DNA of 64,000 nt, from positions 122,588,989-122,652,988 of the forward strand of contig CM076848.1 of the NCBI GenBank assembly GCA_039519185.1, in the 5' to 3' direction. The translations under genes and the position numbers were made by a program. Origin of the DNA: Astragalus membranaceus. Lineage: Eukaryota; Streptophyta; Magnoliopsida; Fabales; Fabaceae. A model generated the notes under the pieces. It did no database searches. It was not told the DNA's origin and saw only the letters and a program-made list of their open reading frames with translations. Shown here piece after piece: positions 44,964-56,689 of the stretch. Within the stretch, counting starts at the first letter, position 1. Every line of letters begins with the position of its first letter.

Positions 44964-47430
44964 TGTAACACCCCGGTATTTTTATCAAGTAAAAATACCC
45001 AAGTGTACCATCATAAAATAATCAGAGATATTTTTCCTGTTTTAGATATTGAACATAAATAAAAACAACTCATAACTTAGAGTCCAATATCCAAATACCA
45101 AGAAATAGCGGAAACGATTTTACAACTTTTACTGATACAAGTTATACAATCGAAAATACAAAAAAACTCGAGGGAAGGACAATAACAATGAAAACTAAGT
45201 CTTCACCGTCTTTATAAGCACACCACCTAGCTGTGCTTCTTCACCTTTTCTTTTTCCCTGCTTCTCTGTAAAAACCACAAAATATAAACAGTGAGATACA
45301 ATCTCAGTGAGTTCTACCGAGATCCCTACTAACACTCTCGGTCCATTTAAAACATTTTAAAGGTTTGACACAACACCGACCGCAATCCACTTGCTAATCC
45401 CGGTGTATCACACAATAAGGCTTCGACCTAGTAAGACACCGGCTGCAATCTATTTGCGTCTCCCGATGAACTAGCATCCTGGGCCCTTCTACGTGACACC
45501 GGCTGCAATCCACTTGCGTCTCCCGGCGCACATAGTACAATACTTTTAACATAACACCGGCTGCAATCTATTTGCGTCTCCCGGCGAACCCCTATCCAAT
45601 AACAGTTCCGCTATTGGCCTCAGAGCCTAGGGTAAGGGATCATGACTTCCCCGCCTAGTATGTTAACATGGGTCGTCACCCAAACTCGATATAATATATA
45701 TATATATCTATAATCATATATAACCACCCACATTGGGCCGACTCCTTTAATCGATATAATTTATATATCGTGAATTATTCACCGGTTTAGACGAATGAAT
45801 AATAATCATTCCGCGTCAGTTATACCATACAACGTAGGACTCATAATCTACTTTATTATTAATAAAACATACTCGCACACGTATACTATTGTCCGGCTTT
45901 TCGAAACAATTTCAACTTCAAAAGTATTTCATAAAACCCTTTTGAAACATACCCAAAATCATGGCATTATAAGCCTAATATCATTATGGAAGGGTTAGGA
46001 AAGGATTAGGAGAGGATTGGAATCGATCGGGATCGTTTCGGGCAAGTTTGGAAATTTGGACAGAACACGGCGCACGGTTCGTGCTCCCACACGCACGGGT
46101 CGTTCTCCCTGTAATGCATTTTTGAAAACAAAACAGAATGACACGCACGATCCGTGCGCCTGGGACACACGGGTCGTGCGCTTTTGACAGCATTGTATTT
46201 TATCCCGTTTTCGCAATTTTCGTCGTTCCGACCAATTCCGATACCTGTTCCAGTCCAGTCCTAACACCAAAATAGTTCAAAAACATATCCAACGTCCTCC
46301 CTCGATCAACCAATCCAATCAAAGACTCAACACATTCGATTTTCATCAAAATTCGACATATTTAAAAATAATGGTTTTTGACTCAAAGTCTTCCGAAATT
46401 AAATCACTAAAAATTCCATTTCAACACGACTCAACCCGAGACTCGCTCCGATCAATTCCTAACTCGAATCAGACAGTATCAAGAAATATTCCAGTCCAGC
46501 GAAAGCGATAAAACATTAATCAATTAATTCGAAAAACAAAATCCTAAACGTGAGTAGAACTCACCCTCGAAGCGTGAACCACGATCGAGCCGAAATCACC
46601 GAGTAGCCACACGAACGCTCCCCGCTTAAACTCTCCGTTCCGACGACGCCACTTCCGCTTTCAAAGCTTCCCACTCGATCGCGAAACCTCATTTTGACCG
46701 AAATACCGATTTCCCCGAAATTCTCCACGGACACTATTCATCATCTCTAACCTCTAAAACTACTATTCACACATAACCCAATTTTTGATTTTCAACCCCA
46801 AATCACCCAACTAGCTTCCAATCCTTCAATCGAACTTTAATACTCGAGCAATCCACCTTGGGTTCGTTCCTAATCGAACTTAAACCTTCAAAACCAACCC
46901 AAAATCGAATTTCCCACAAAACCTCCAAAACACAAAAATGGCCAATTGAGAGAGAGTGAGCTGATCGTCACGAAATTGGTACCAAATCGAAGAGGAAGTA
47001 GCGCTGAACATTTTTCGTGTTGGACGGAAGTCGTTTTGGTGAAGTCTTCTCTCTCCCTCTTCTCTTCTCCCTCACACCATTCTCTTCTTTTTCCCTCTCC
47101 TTTTCTCTCTTTTTCTCCTCTGTTTCTCGCCTCCTCTTTCCTTCTTCTCTTAATTCTTTTAATTAATTCTTTCTCCTCTTCACTCACACACACCCACGTA
47201 TACATATATATATTTATTTAATATATAAGTTGTAACGCGGTCAAATTACCATATTGATCGAAATCTCCTATTTCGATTCCAAAACTTCCTTGGTCCGTAT
47301 TATCCGGTTAACGATCCGATGACAACAAATAAATAATTTTAGCACTCGATAAATTTACCAGTTAAGTACTAAATTGATTTAATTGGATTAACATCCCAAT
47401 AATTCGGTTAATTATTTTGCGGATGTTACA
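44964..47430 (-). repeat. 5' LTR of the chromovirus-like element
   Basis: 2467 bp, matching 38521-41039 with scattered single-base changes. The length difference is explained mainly by the (AT)n tract. Confidence 0.93.
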
Positions 47431-47461
47431 TCAACTTGGCCACTAGTTTGGTGGTGGTAAG

Positions 47462-48694
47462 TGTTAGACTTTTGGCAAGTGTACCAAATGTCGCAAGTAA
47501 TAAAATTACCGTAAGTACCGGTCGATTCCACAGGGATTGCGTTTTATTTTCAATAGGCAAATTACTAATCCTAAGTCGTGACACTTGTGATAAAATTGGT
47601 TTATTGTACCAACGAAATGGGAAGTGCAATAACATAAGGTAAGATAGAAACGAATTGGGATTGATTCATCTCCCCTCTACTCTTATATGACCTTCAGCCA
47701 CTCTCAAAGCAATTATCCAAATTATCCGATTCAATTTACCAAATTAGGCTAAGGACAATCCCTTGCCTCAAAACCCCTTTTACCCTAAGAGTTACCCTAA
47801 TTCCTTAGGTGATTCATGCCAAAGGGTAAAGCATTAAACTCAAGAAATAAAGAATTCACTCACACAAATTCTCACTCCTACGATCATCTATGGCGACCTA
47901 AAGAAATAAGAATTCACGAAACCCAACTACATATTCCTATGATAATTCAAGTCGTGACCTAAACCCCAATTTCCAGCGAACAAACCCATATTCCCATGGT
48001 GATCATAAGCCAAGATCGATACAAATATCATATGTACTCGTAAAGCATTAAGTACATAAGGCATAGGCAATGGATAAGGTGGACAAAAACTTGACTTGAC
48101 CATAACAAAGCATTCATACAAGAGTTTTAGGAAGAGTCATCTCTCCCAAATCAAAACTATCTAATTACATGACATAATAGGGATAAGATTAAAGAGTAGA
48201 AGAAGATTAAATAGAGATGGATCCATGAGAGCCTTCAAACCCTTGTTCCCAAGGTGTTGGGTGGGCCCCAAAATCACCCCAGTTGCTCTTCCAAACCCTA
48301 GAACTGATCCCAAACCGAAGAGGCTTTTAGAAACGCAAAAACTGGATATTTAACATTGGCTTCGGCCACGCATCGCGAGGCGATAGTGCTGGTCGCGCCG
48401 CGACATACTGCAGATTTGCAGGGTTGTGGCGCGATCGTCTTGGTTCCTGGTGCGAAAGTTGTCCGATCTTTTTCCTTCCTTCTTTTCTCCGTTTCGTCAC
48501 TAGGCAAGTGTCTGGTTCGCTAGTAGACGCTACATCAAATTGAAGGTTTTCCATGCATTTTGTTACAACTCCACACTTATTACATAAAACTCCAATTAAA
48601 CCAAAACCCTTAGCAATTGGCTGAATCAAACATAAAATCACCGACATTTCGGTTGCAAACTGAACAAAAATCATCATATGATGAGGACTCATCA
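47462..48694 (-). mobile_element. Athila-like solo LTR in integrase, TSD GTAAG
   Basis: 1233 bp. On plus it starts TGTTAGACTTTTGG and ends GGACTCATCA, with perfect GTAAG duplications at 47457-47461 and 48695-48699. It carries the block TCGATTCCACAGGGA (47522-47536) near the same end as in the host Athila LTR, suggesting a related Athila LTR read on minus. A GC-rich palindrome-like cluster (cgcgaggcga, tcgcgccgcgac, ggcgcgatcg) lies at 48366-48440. No gene seen; ORFs are spurious. Confidence 0.88.
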
Positions 48695-48699
48695 GTAAG

Positions 48700-50127
48700 G
48701 TGTTGCAATTTTGTGCCTCACCCCAAACTTTTGTAAGAGCTTTTCAAAATATTTGGAGATAAAATGAGATCCTCTATCACTTATTACTACTCTTGGTACT
48801 CCAAATCTTGAAAAAATGATTTTCCTGACAAGCTTGATTACGACTTGTGCATCATTTGTTGGAGAAGCAATGGCTTCAATCCACTTTGAGACATAATCAA
48901 CTGCGACTAGAATGTATTGATTTCCAAAAGAAGACGAAAATGGCCCCATGAAGTCAATTCCCCAAACGTCGAAAATTTCAACTTCTAGAATACTGTTCAG
49001 AGGCATTTCGTTTCTTCTGGAAATACTCCCAGTACGTTGACATTGATCGCATTTAGAAACAAAATGATGCACGTTTTTAAAGAGTGATGGCCAGAAAAAA
49101 CCAGATTGAAGAATTTTGAAAGCAGTCTTTTTAGAACTGGCATGGCCACCAAAGAAGAAGAATGACAATGAATAAGAATGTTACTTACCTATTCTTCTGG
49201 GATGCATCTTCTGAAAACACCATCTGCTCCCCTTTTGAAAAGGAGAGGTTCATCCCAATAGTACTGTTTTACATCAGAGAGGAATTTCTTCCTCTGTTGG
49301 TAGGTCTGGTCTGGAGGCAGCACTCCAGCTGCAAGATAGTTCACAAAATCTGCATACCATGGTGCTTCAGTTTGTACCAATGAGAATACCTGATCATCCG
49401 GAAAGGAATCATCAAGTGGCAGCTCATTCTCATTGTTTTCTTGCAACCTTGACAAGTGATCAGCCACAACACTTTCTGTACCTTTTTTATCTCTTATCTC
49501 CAAGTCAAATTCCTGGAGGAGCAAAATCCATCGGATCAATCTCGGCTTAGCATCTTTTTTGTTCAACAAATATTTTATTGCCGAGTGATCCGTATAGATG
49601 ATGATTTTGGACCCCACCAAGTATGACCTGAATTTATCGATGGCAAAGACTACCGCCAATAGTTCTTTTTCTGTTGTGGCATAATTCACTTGGGCATCAT
49701 CCAAGGTTCTACTAGCATAGTAGATAGCATGCATCTTCTTATCCTTCTTTTGACCCAGGACTGCCCCAGCCGCATAGCCACTTGCATCACACATTATCTC
49801 GAATGGAAGATTCCAATCCGGTGGTTGCATGATTGGGGTAGTGGTCAAAGCTTCTTTTAACCTACAAAATGCTTCATGACAAAGATCATCAAAAACAAAA
49901 GCTGCATCCTTATAGAGCAAGCTTGTCAGTGGCTTAGTAATCTTGGAAAAATCTTTTATAAACCGGCGGTAAAAACCCGCATGACCCAAGAAACTTCTTA
50001 CCTCTTTGACCGAGGTAGGAGGTGACATTTTTTCAATGATTTCGATCTTTGCTTTGTCAACCTCAATACCTCGTTCAGAAACCAAATGCCCAAGTACAAT
50101 ACCTTCCCTCACCATAAAGTGGCATTA
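48700..50127 (-). pseudogene. Athila RNase H and integrase N-terminal half
   Basis: 49189-50115 is open: RT thumb/connection (FLGHAGFYRRFIKDFSKI), RNase H (IMCDASGYAAGAVLGQ; ATTEKELLAVVFAIDKFRSY; YTDHSAIKYLL; VADHLSRL), then the integrase start (RRCIPEE). A stop at 49189 breaks it. Integrase continues at 48700-49168 with FVSKCDQCQRTG (zinc-binding Cys pair), WGIDFMGPF (first Asp), VVISDRGSHF (second Asp) and KFGVRHKIATPY, where the solo LTR interrupts. The rest is at 37893-38520. A stop at 50125-50127 separates RT. Confidence 0.88.
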
Positions 50128-51180
50128 CTCCCAGTTCAAAACCAGGTTTACCTTTTCACACCTTTCAAGAACTTTTTCAAGGTTAGCCAAACACTTATCA
50201 AAACTTGATCCATGTACCGAGAAATCGTCCATAAAAACTTCCATTATATTTTCAACAAAATCCGAAAAGATGGACATCATACAGCGTTGAAAAGTAGCAG
50301 GAGTATTACACAGACCAAAAGGCATTCTTCTATAAGCATAAGTGCCATAAGGACAAATAAAAGTTGTTTTTTCTTGGTCGCTAGGATGAATGGGTATTTG
50401 AAAAAATCCAGAATACCCATCCAAATAGCAGAAGTGTGAATGCTTTGCTAACCTTTCTAGCATTTGATCAATAAAAGGGAGGGGAAAGTGATCTTTACGG
50501 GTTGCTTTATTAAGCTTCCTATAATCGATACACATTCTTCATCCCGTGACAGTCCTAGTAGCAATGGATTCATTTTACTCATTTTTTATAACTGTAAGGC
50601 CTCCCTTTTTAGGTACTACTTGAACCGGACAAACCCATTTACTGTCTGAAATTGGGTATATAACCCCAGCATCAAGGAGTTTAAGTACTTCTTTTTTCAC
50701 AACTTCCTTCATGTTAGGATTCAATCTCCTTTGATGCTCAATAGAGGGTTTATAATCCTCTTCAAGTAGTATCCTATGCATACATAATGAGGGATTTATT
50801 CCCTTAATATCCTCAATAGTATATCCTATAGCTTTAGGGTATTTCTTGAGAATATTAAGTAATTTCTTTGTTTCTACCTCATTTAAGTTTGCATTGACAA
50901 TAACAGGAAAAGTAGAGTTTAGGCCCAGAAATTCATACCTTAGAGGTGTAGGGAGAGGCTTCAGTTCCACCTTTGAAGCTCCTTTTTGAAGAGGATCAGA
51001 TTCCTCAACCAAGTCTTCAATGCCCAAGCCTTTTATAGGAGGGTTTTCATCCAGCAATTTGGCATAGGCTTGGGCTTCTTCAGCCATTTCTTTATTTGTG
51101 CCACCTGTTAGGCATGTTTCTAAACCATCGTGTGAAGATGTAGCTAAAGAGCAGTTCCACGCAATGGTCGACAATATCAA
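50125..51180 (-). pseudogene. Athila reverse transcriptase, with nonsense codons
   Basis: Conserved blocks are in order and mostly in one frame: SKWVCPVQVVPKKGG (about 50630), MCIDYRKLNKATRKDHFPLP (50535), CYLDGYSGFFQIPIH, RRMPFGLCNTPATFQRCM and the catalytic FMDDFSVHG (FMDD is the usual Athila variant). In-frame stops occur at the NE/NES junction (about 50573-50577), just before MCIDY (about 50536-50544) and after LNWE (50125-50127), so no full RT can be made. Confidence 0.88.
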
Positions 51181-52270
51181 CTCTAAAACAAGAGTCCTTA
51201 ATGGAAGGACTTTTCATAAGATTAGCAAACCCAAACTCTATCTTTTCTTCACCCACATTGAATGCCAACTTACCATTTTTGACATCTATTATAGCCCATG
51301 CAGTGGCAAGAAAAGGTCTTCCCAACAAAATTGGAACTTGGGAATCCTCCTCTATTTCCATCACAACAAAATCAGCCGGTATAAAAATTTATCCTACTTT
51401 AATAGGAACATCCTCTAAAATTCCGGTTGGATATTTAATGGAGCGGTCAGCCGACTGTATAGTCATTTTGGTGGGTTTTAACTCTCCTAGGCCTAGCCTC
51501 TTGAAAATGGATAATGGCATTAAACTCACACTGGCTCCTAAATCACACATGGCTTTGTTTATGGTTTCACTTCCTATCACACATGGTATAGAAAAACTTC
51601 CAGGGTCTTTTAGCTTTGGGGGCAGTTTATTTTGAATTATAGCACTACATTCTTCAGTTAGAGCCACTGTCTCATTGTCATCTATTTTTCTTTTCTTAGA
51701 CAGAATTTCTTTCAAATTTTTTGCATAAGATGGCATTTGAGACAGTGCATCTGTGAAAGGAATGTTTATGTAGAGCTTACTCAAAAGATCAACAAATTTC
51801 TTAAACTGCTCATCAAGTTTTGTTTTTGCAAACCTTTGTGGGAAGGGAATGGTGGGCTTGTATGGTGGAGGTGACACATATGGTGTTTCTTTTTCTTTCT
51901 TTTCCTCTACCTCCTCACTTTGTGGACTCTCTTTTTCACTCTCATTTTTAGTACCCTTTGGTTCCTCTAAATGTTTCCCACTCCTTAAGGTGACAGCATT
52001 AATTTGGGCTTTGGGATTTGGCTCTGGTTGTCCAGGAAATATTCCGGAGGATTTAGAGGATGAAGCGACTTGTTGAGCCACTTGAGAAATTTGGGTTTCC
52101 AGCATTTTGTTGTGAGTAGTGATAGAGTCTACTTTTGATGTTAACTTTATGAGAGTATCATTCAAAAATGAGTTTTGGTTTTTGAACTCTTCATTTTGTT
52201 TGGTTTGAGTTAACACAAAAGTTTCCAATAAAGTTTCCAAATTGGATTTTTGAGGAGCTCTTTGATTGTT
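51092..52270 (-). pseudogene. Athila gag-protease linker and aspartic protease
   Basis: 51389-52240 contains a coiled-coil linker (residues 1-80), INAVTLRSGKHLEEPKG, which precedes protease in Athila, then CVIGSETINKAMCDLGASVSLMP with the D-L-G-A active-site motif, and KPTKMTIQSADRSIKYPTG. 51092-51364 in another frame has VPILLGRPFLATAWAIIDV, the conserved end of the protease domain. A stop or frame change lies around 51380. Confidence 0.85.
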
Positions 52271-53277
52271 TTAAAAACCTGGGGGTGTTCTAGCTGCTGG
52301 TTGGTTTGATGGAGGATTTTTATATGAAAAATTTGGATGATTCCCCCATCCGGGATTATATGTGTTTGAAAAAGGGTCTCCCTTTTGAGCGAAATTAGCT
52401 TGCTCAGAACCAGCAGTAGATGCCCCTAGTTGGCATTTTGTACCAATGTGGCCAACTACGCCACAAATTTCACAAGATGAGGAAGAAGAAGTAGTAGGAG
52501 AAGGTGAAACAGCGTTTACACTCAGCTTATCAAATTTGGCAAATAATGCATCTACTTTAGAAGCTATATGATCAAGGGCAGAGACTTCGTACTTACCTGG
52601 ATCTTTCTTTTGTGGAGATGGAGCAGTGATAGCTCTCTCGCTTGTCCATTCGTAGTGATTCTGCGCCATGTCCTCAATCAGAGCATAAGCTTCTTCAATA
52701 TTCTTGTTCATTAGAGCACCACCAGCAGCTGCATCAACAGTCATTTTCGTGGTATACAGCAAACCATTATAAAAAGTGTGTATGATGAACCATTTCTCTA
52801 GTCCATGATGGGGGCAAAGCCTTAGAATTTCCTTGAAACGCTCCCATGCATCATAAAGAGACTCCCCATCATTCTGAGTGAATCCTGTAATTTGATTCCA
52901 CAATTGAGCAGTTTTGCTTCAGGGAAAGAATCTGGCAAGGAATGCTTGCCTTAAACTGTGACAGACTCATTAGGTAATGAGTGAAACCAGGCCCTGGCTT
53001 TATCCCTTAACGAGAAAGGAAAAAGTTTCAGCCTTATGGCTTCCGGAGTCACTCCATTTAGTTTTAGAGTGCCACAGTACTCAAGAAAAATAGACAGATG
53101 AAGATTTGGGTCATCAGTAGCAGAACCGGAAAATTGGTTCTGCTGGACCATAGAAAGAAGTGATGGTTTAATCTCAAAATTGTTTGCATCAACATTTGGA
53201 TGCACAATAACAGCATGTGGCTATGTCGTAGAAGGCGTAGCATACTCTTTGAGAGCACGATTTGCGTTAGCAGCCAT
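52271..53277 (-). pseudogene. Athila gag, broken
   Basis: The probable start is ATG at 53277 (MAANANRALKEYATPS). A stop occurs about 18 codons in. 52951-53205 has the gag core (FSGSATDDPNLHLSIFLEYC, AIRLKLFPFSLRDKARAWFH). 52271-52903 has the C-terminal core (QNDGESLYDAWERFKEILRL, NGLLYTTKMTVDAAAGG) and a zinc knuckle CEICGVVGHIGTKC near 52490. A frameshift separates the two and a stop at 52271 ends it. Confidence 0.87.
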
Positions 53278-53460
53278 TTCTTGGTTATTGCGCAATTCTC
53301 TTCTTCTTCTATGTAAGAACCTTTCAATTTCATGAATTGGTTCAACAATTTGTCCAAGACTTAGGACTCTTCGCATTCAAAGAAGAAGAGAATAAGAAAA
53401 CAAAAGAAAAATAGAGATTTAGTCTAACCGGTACCAAAAAGTTGATTAATATCACTAACT

Positions 53461-53477
53461 CCCCGGCAACGGCGCCA
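53461..53477 (-). other. Primer-binding site complementary to tRNA-Asp
   Basis: The plus strand reads CCCCGGCAACGGCGCCA, identical to the 3' end of plant tRNA-Asp(GUC) with CCA. On the element's sense strand this is the complementary PBS, six bases inside the LTR. It is a PBS and not a tRNA gene. Confidence 0.93.
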
Positions 53478-54699
53478 AAAACTTGATAGGCCGCAAGTAT
53501 TCCGTTCTATCGCGTAGTAAAAATATCGATCCACAGGGAGTTATATGTGACTACCAATCTAGTTCTTAGTGATGATTAGCTGAAAGGGAATAGTTTGATG
53601 GAAAGTATGGTTTGATTTGAATTCAGAAATGATAAAAAGCGCCTTGGGATCATGGTTAGATCACAATGAAGGTATGGAAGTAACTCCTTAACTATCCCCT
53701 ATCTTATTGTAAAGTTTGTTTTTAAGGACAAGACATTCTTTTGGTGTAATTCAAGTTTCTTTTTGGAATACAAGAACGTGTCTCGACACACTGATCAAGC
53801 CTATTTTCATGGTTGATCATTGCCGAAACCCATTAAGCACCGCCTTATTGTCCCAAGGTTATCACCGCTATTTTCATGCTTTGATTGACCTTGTCTAATT
53901 TCATTTGTTCCAATATCAAGCTTCACCTTTCGGTCATTCACTTGACATTTAAGTTATAAAATCTGCATGATGAAATTAGATTAAAACCCAAACTCAAATA
54001 AAATAGGGTTTAGTCTTGGAGTTATTTAGGGACCCCTCATTGGATTGTTTCCCGTAATCCCATGACTAGAGAAGTCTACTCACTCATGATCATAGTAGAC
54101 AAGGGAGTAGAAGAGAATTGTATAATGTAAATAACAGAATGTAAATAACAAGGAAATAAAAGTGCAAGAATATAAAGAGCAAAACCTTAACAAAACGCAA
54201 GAACTTCGATTAAACTTTGAACTTAAACTCCAATGGTAAAAGATGAGTATCAAGCTAAATTGAGGACCTTTTATAGGCTAAGATCATCAGACAAACTACT
54301 AAGTACCAATTTCAAACCATAAAGATGGAATGAGAAGAGTTGTAACACTTTTTGGCAGCAGAAGGGACGCATGGACCGTGCCCCCCAGGCGCCCGGATCG
54401 TGCTTCATGTAAACAGCTTGGAATTCTAATCGACACAGGGCGCACGGACCGTGCTTGACAGGCGCACGGATCGTGCGCAGTTGAACTTTTGATGTTCTGC
54501 AATTACGAACGGCTCGCACGGACCATGCCTCCCAGGCGCACTGACCATGCGTCTCTTTTTCTTCAAATTCTTCATTTTCGGCGAACCACACACGCACGGA
54601 CCATGTTTAATCACGCACGGACCGTGCGTCTAAACCTGATATTTGCACCTTCTATTGCTGACTCTTCTCCCACTAGTGCAAAATCAGGAAAACAATTAG

Positions 54700-54960
54700 A
54701 CATTTAAAGTGAGGCGCTCAGATGCCTGACTTTATATGTTGAGGCGGTGGCAAACTTGTAATTAAGAGGTAAAACTCGCGAGTTTTAAAGTCAGGCGAGT
54801 ACACGCCTGACTTCTAAAGTGAAAGATAGGAAAAAAATTAGACTTTTAAAGTTATGCTATCAGACGAGTGACTACATAAGTAGACACGGTGGCAAACTTG
54901 TAATTAAGAGGTAAAGTTTTAAAGTCAAGCACATACACGCCTGACTTCTAAAGTACTAAA
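54700..54960. repeat. Left subterminal repeats of the CACTA element
   Basis: Phrases such as 'aaagtcaggcgagtacacgcctgacttctaaag' in short inverted pairs, twice in related form (about 54795-54820 and 54920-54955). They would be transposase-binding sites by analogy with CACTA elements. Confidence 0.8.
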
Positions 54961-54974
54961 ATAGAACAAATTAT

Positions 54975-55700
54975 TTGACCCTTTCATTCGCAAAAACGCG
55001 AACCCTATCTCTTCTCAGTTTTCATTCGCACCCTTCACGCTCTCTTCATTCGCACCGTCCTCTCAGCCTCACTCTCACGCTCACGCTCACGCTCACTCCG
55101 TTCCTCTTCCTCACCGTCGCCCTTTCCTCTCCTCACCGTCGCCGTTTCTCCTCTCCGTTTCCTCTCCGTTATCGTCGCCGCTCTCTCCCTCCGTTTCCTC
55201 TCCGTCACCGTCGCCCATTATTTGAAGAACAAATTCGAAGTTGATGAGAGATGAGATGGAAGAAAGGCTTAACGGTGGTGGTGAGCCAAAATCCCTTTTG
55301 CATCAACACTATTTTCACTTGTGGGTGATCGATGTTCTAAGGGTTGAGCAGATCTTGAATGCATGAGATGAGAGGTGTGGGGAACAGTAGATCTACAACT
55401 GGATCTGAAGATTGGAGCTTTCCAAAGGTTAGATCGTGTTGTTCGGTTAGGAATCCTGTTCTTATCTTTTTTTTTAGGTAAAACGTGTTCTTATCTTTTA
55501 AGTGCTTCGGGAATCACATTATTTTTGCAATTTGTTACTAGGAACTGCTCCTCCAAACCAGTGACTGAGGCAACCCACATGGTGGAGACGACGACAACTG
55601 GAACTTCCGGTGGCAGCGCCCTAACGAATTCGCAAGCTGAAACAAACCCTAACTCCAGCGACTGTTTTTGATTGCAAGGTTTGCCTCCATAGATAGTTAG
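54975..55700 (+). other. CT/CCG-rich segment of unknown origin inside the CACTA element
   Basis: 54975-55210 has repeated CTCACG (near 55076-55100) and TCACCGTCGCC phrases, like a plant 5' UTR or low-complexity coding start. 55375-55671 is open but I do not recognise it. Possibly a captured promoter/first exon. Confidence 0.4.
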
Positions 55701-55792
55701 TTTGGGGAGTCAGTGACTGTTTTTTTATGGTTATGGTTATTTCCCTTTATTAATTGTTAATTTGTTAACTTGACTTGGTTTTGTTTGTAGGA

Positions 55793-56526
55793 TCCATGCC
55801 AAAGTTGGTGATAGGTGGGAGATTTGCGTGAGTCTAAGTGATGGCCAGTTTCAGCAGGTGACTAGTGAACTTTTTAAGTGAAGTAACTTGGTGGCTCATT
55901 GTTGCTGTTAGTTTTGTTGTCTGATAAACCTTTGTTTTGTTCTTTTATTACCACGTCAGCTTTGTTAATTCCATAGCTACAATCAAGGGTGGGACTCATG
56001 TTGATTATATCACGAATCAGATTACTACCTCTGTGATGAATAAAGTAAACAAGAAGAAAAAGGATGCCAATGTCAAAGCTCACAATGTTAAGAATCATTT
56101 GTGGGTTTTTGTCAATGCTCTTATTGACAACCCTGCTTTTGATTCTCAAACTAAGGAGACTCTTACTACTAGACAAGCTAGTTTTGGTTCTAAATGTGAT
56201 GTTCCAGAATCAATGCTTAAGGATGGTTAGTTGCATGTTGTTTATTATGTAATAATGTAATGTAATCAATTAACAATAACAATATGCCAATATGGTATAT
56301 TACATTCACATGTTGAAAATATTTGCAGTTGCAAATTCTGGAATAGTGGACACCCTCCTATCATGGGCAGATTTTAAGCTAAGTAAAGATTTGAAGAAAA
56401 CTGATGGAACTAAGACTCAGGATTCGTGGGATTGTAAAGCTAGAGGATGCCAATGATGCAGGTGGAAGGAACTCTGAGAAGTGTACATTGATATTGACTG
56501 AAGGAGACTCTGCGAAGGCACTTGCT
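55793..56526 (+). pseudogene. Captured DNA topoisomerase II exons
   Basis: Three exon segments in order. 55793-55857 carries VGDRWEICVSLSDGQFQQ, then a GT donor. 55955-56226 carries SFVNSIATIKGGTHVDYITN, NVKNHLWVFVNALIDNPAFD and TKETLTTRQASFGSKC, which are typical of the ATPase/transducer domain of type IIA topoisomerase. 56330-56526 carries GIVDTLLSWADFK and, after a one-base frame change near 56421, KLEDANDAGGRNSEK and LILTEGDSAKALA, the EGDSA motif of the TOPRIM domain. The source gene makes and seals double-strand breaks; this piece cannot, as it lacks most domains. The acceptor before 55955 reads CCAC instead of an AG, a likely later change. Confidence 0.88.
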
Positions 56527-56610
56527 GTAAGTTGACTATACCAATACTCAATTGGAGTCCAAATAAGTGGTAAGTTCTCCCTTTCTAACTAGTTTGCACA
56601 ACCATAACAG

Positions 56611-56679
56611 AGAAATGCAAATAGCTGAAGCACTGAGCCATCAAATTGAAGTTCAAAAGAGATTAGAAGAGCAGCTAGA
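56611..56679 (+). pseudogene. Captured MYB-CC (PHR1-like) coiled-coil exon
   Basis: Encodes REMQIAEALSHQIEVQKRLE followed by EQLE and a GT donor (gtactt). This is the start of the MYB-CC coiled-coil (LHEQLE type) of GARP/PHR1-like transcription factors, cut at the normal exon border after LE. The preceding 'caaccataacag' would serve as acceptor. No MYB DNA-binding domain is present. Confidence 0.72.
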
Positions 56680-56689
56680 GGTACTTACT

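Larger units (their letters stand above)
38521..47430 (-). mobile_element. Chromovirus-like gypsy element inserted in Athila integrase, TSD TCAAC
   Basis: Full-length structure with 3' LTR 38521-41039, polypurine tract just inside it (41040-41053, ttctccccaactta on plus), internal region 41040-44963, PBS 44950-44961 (TGGTATCAGAGC on minus, initiator-Met) and 5' LTR 44964-47430. Perfect TCAAC duplications are at 38516-38520 and 47431-47435. The internal region is only 3.9 kb. A gag tail, RT and RNase H are recognised, but I see no integrase, so it is deleted and defective. LTRs differ at few bases apart from a (TA)n tract, so insertion was recent. Confidence 0.92.

Noticed and set aside
47927..48692. 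Minus-strand ORFs in the solo LTR
   Set aside because: No recognisable family, and they end at or cross the LTR boundary at 48694.
53461..53477. Fragment of a tRNA-Asp gene
   Set aside because: Only the 3' end with an encoded CCA is present, at the exact PBS position of an LTR element.
54975..55244. Ser/Leu/Thr-rich ORF at the left of the CACTA element as a real gene
   Set aside because: Low-complexity CT/CTCACG repeat with no homology and no continuing exon; kept only as a described segment.
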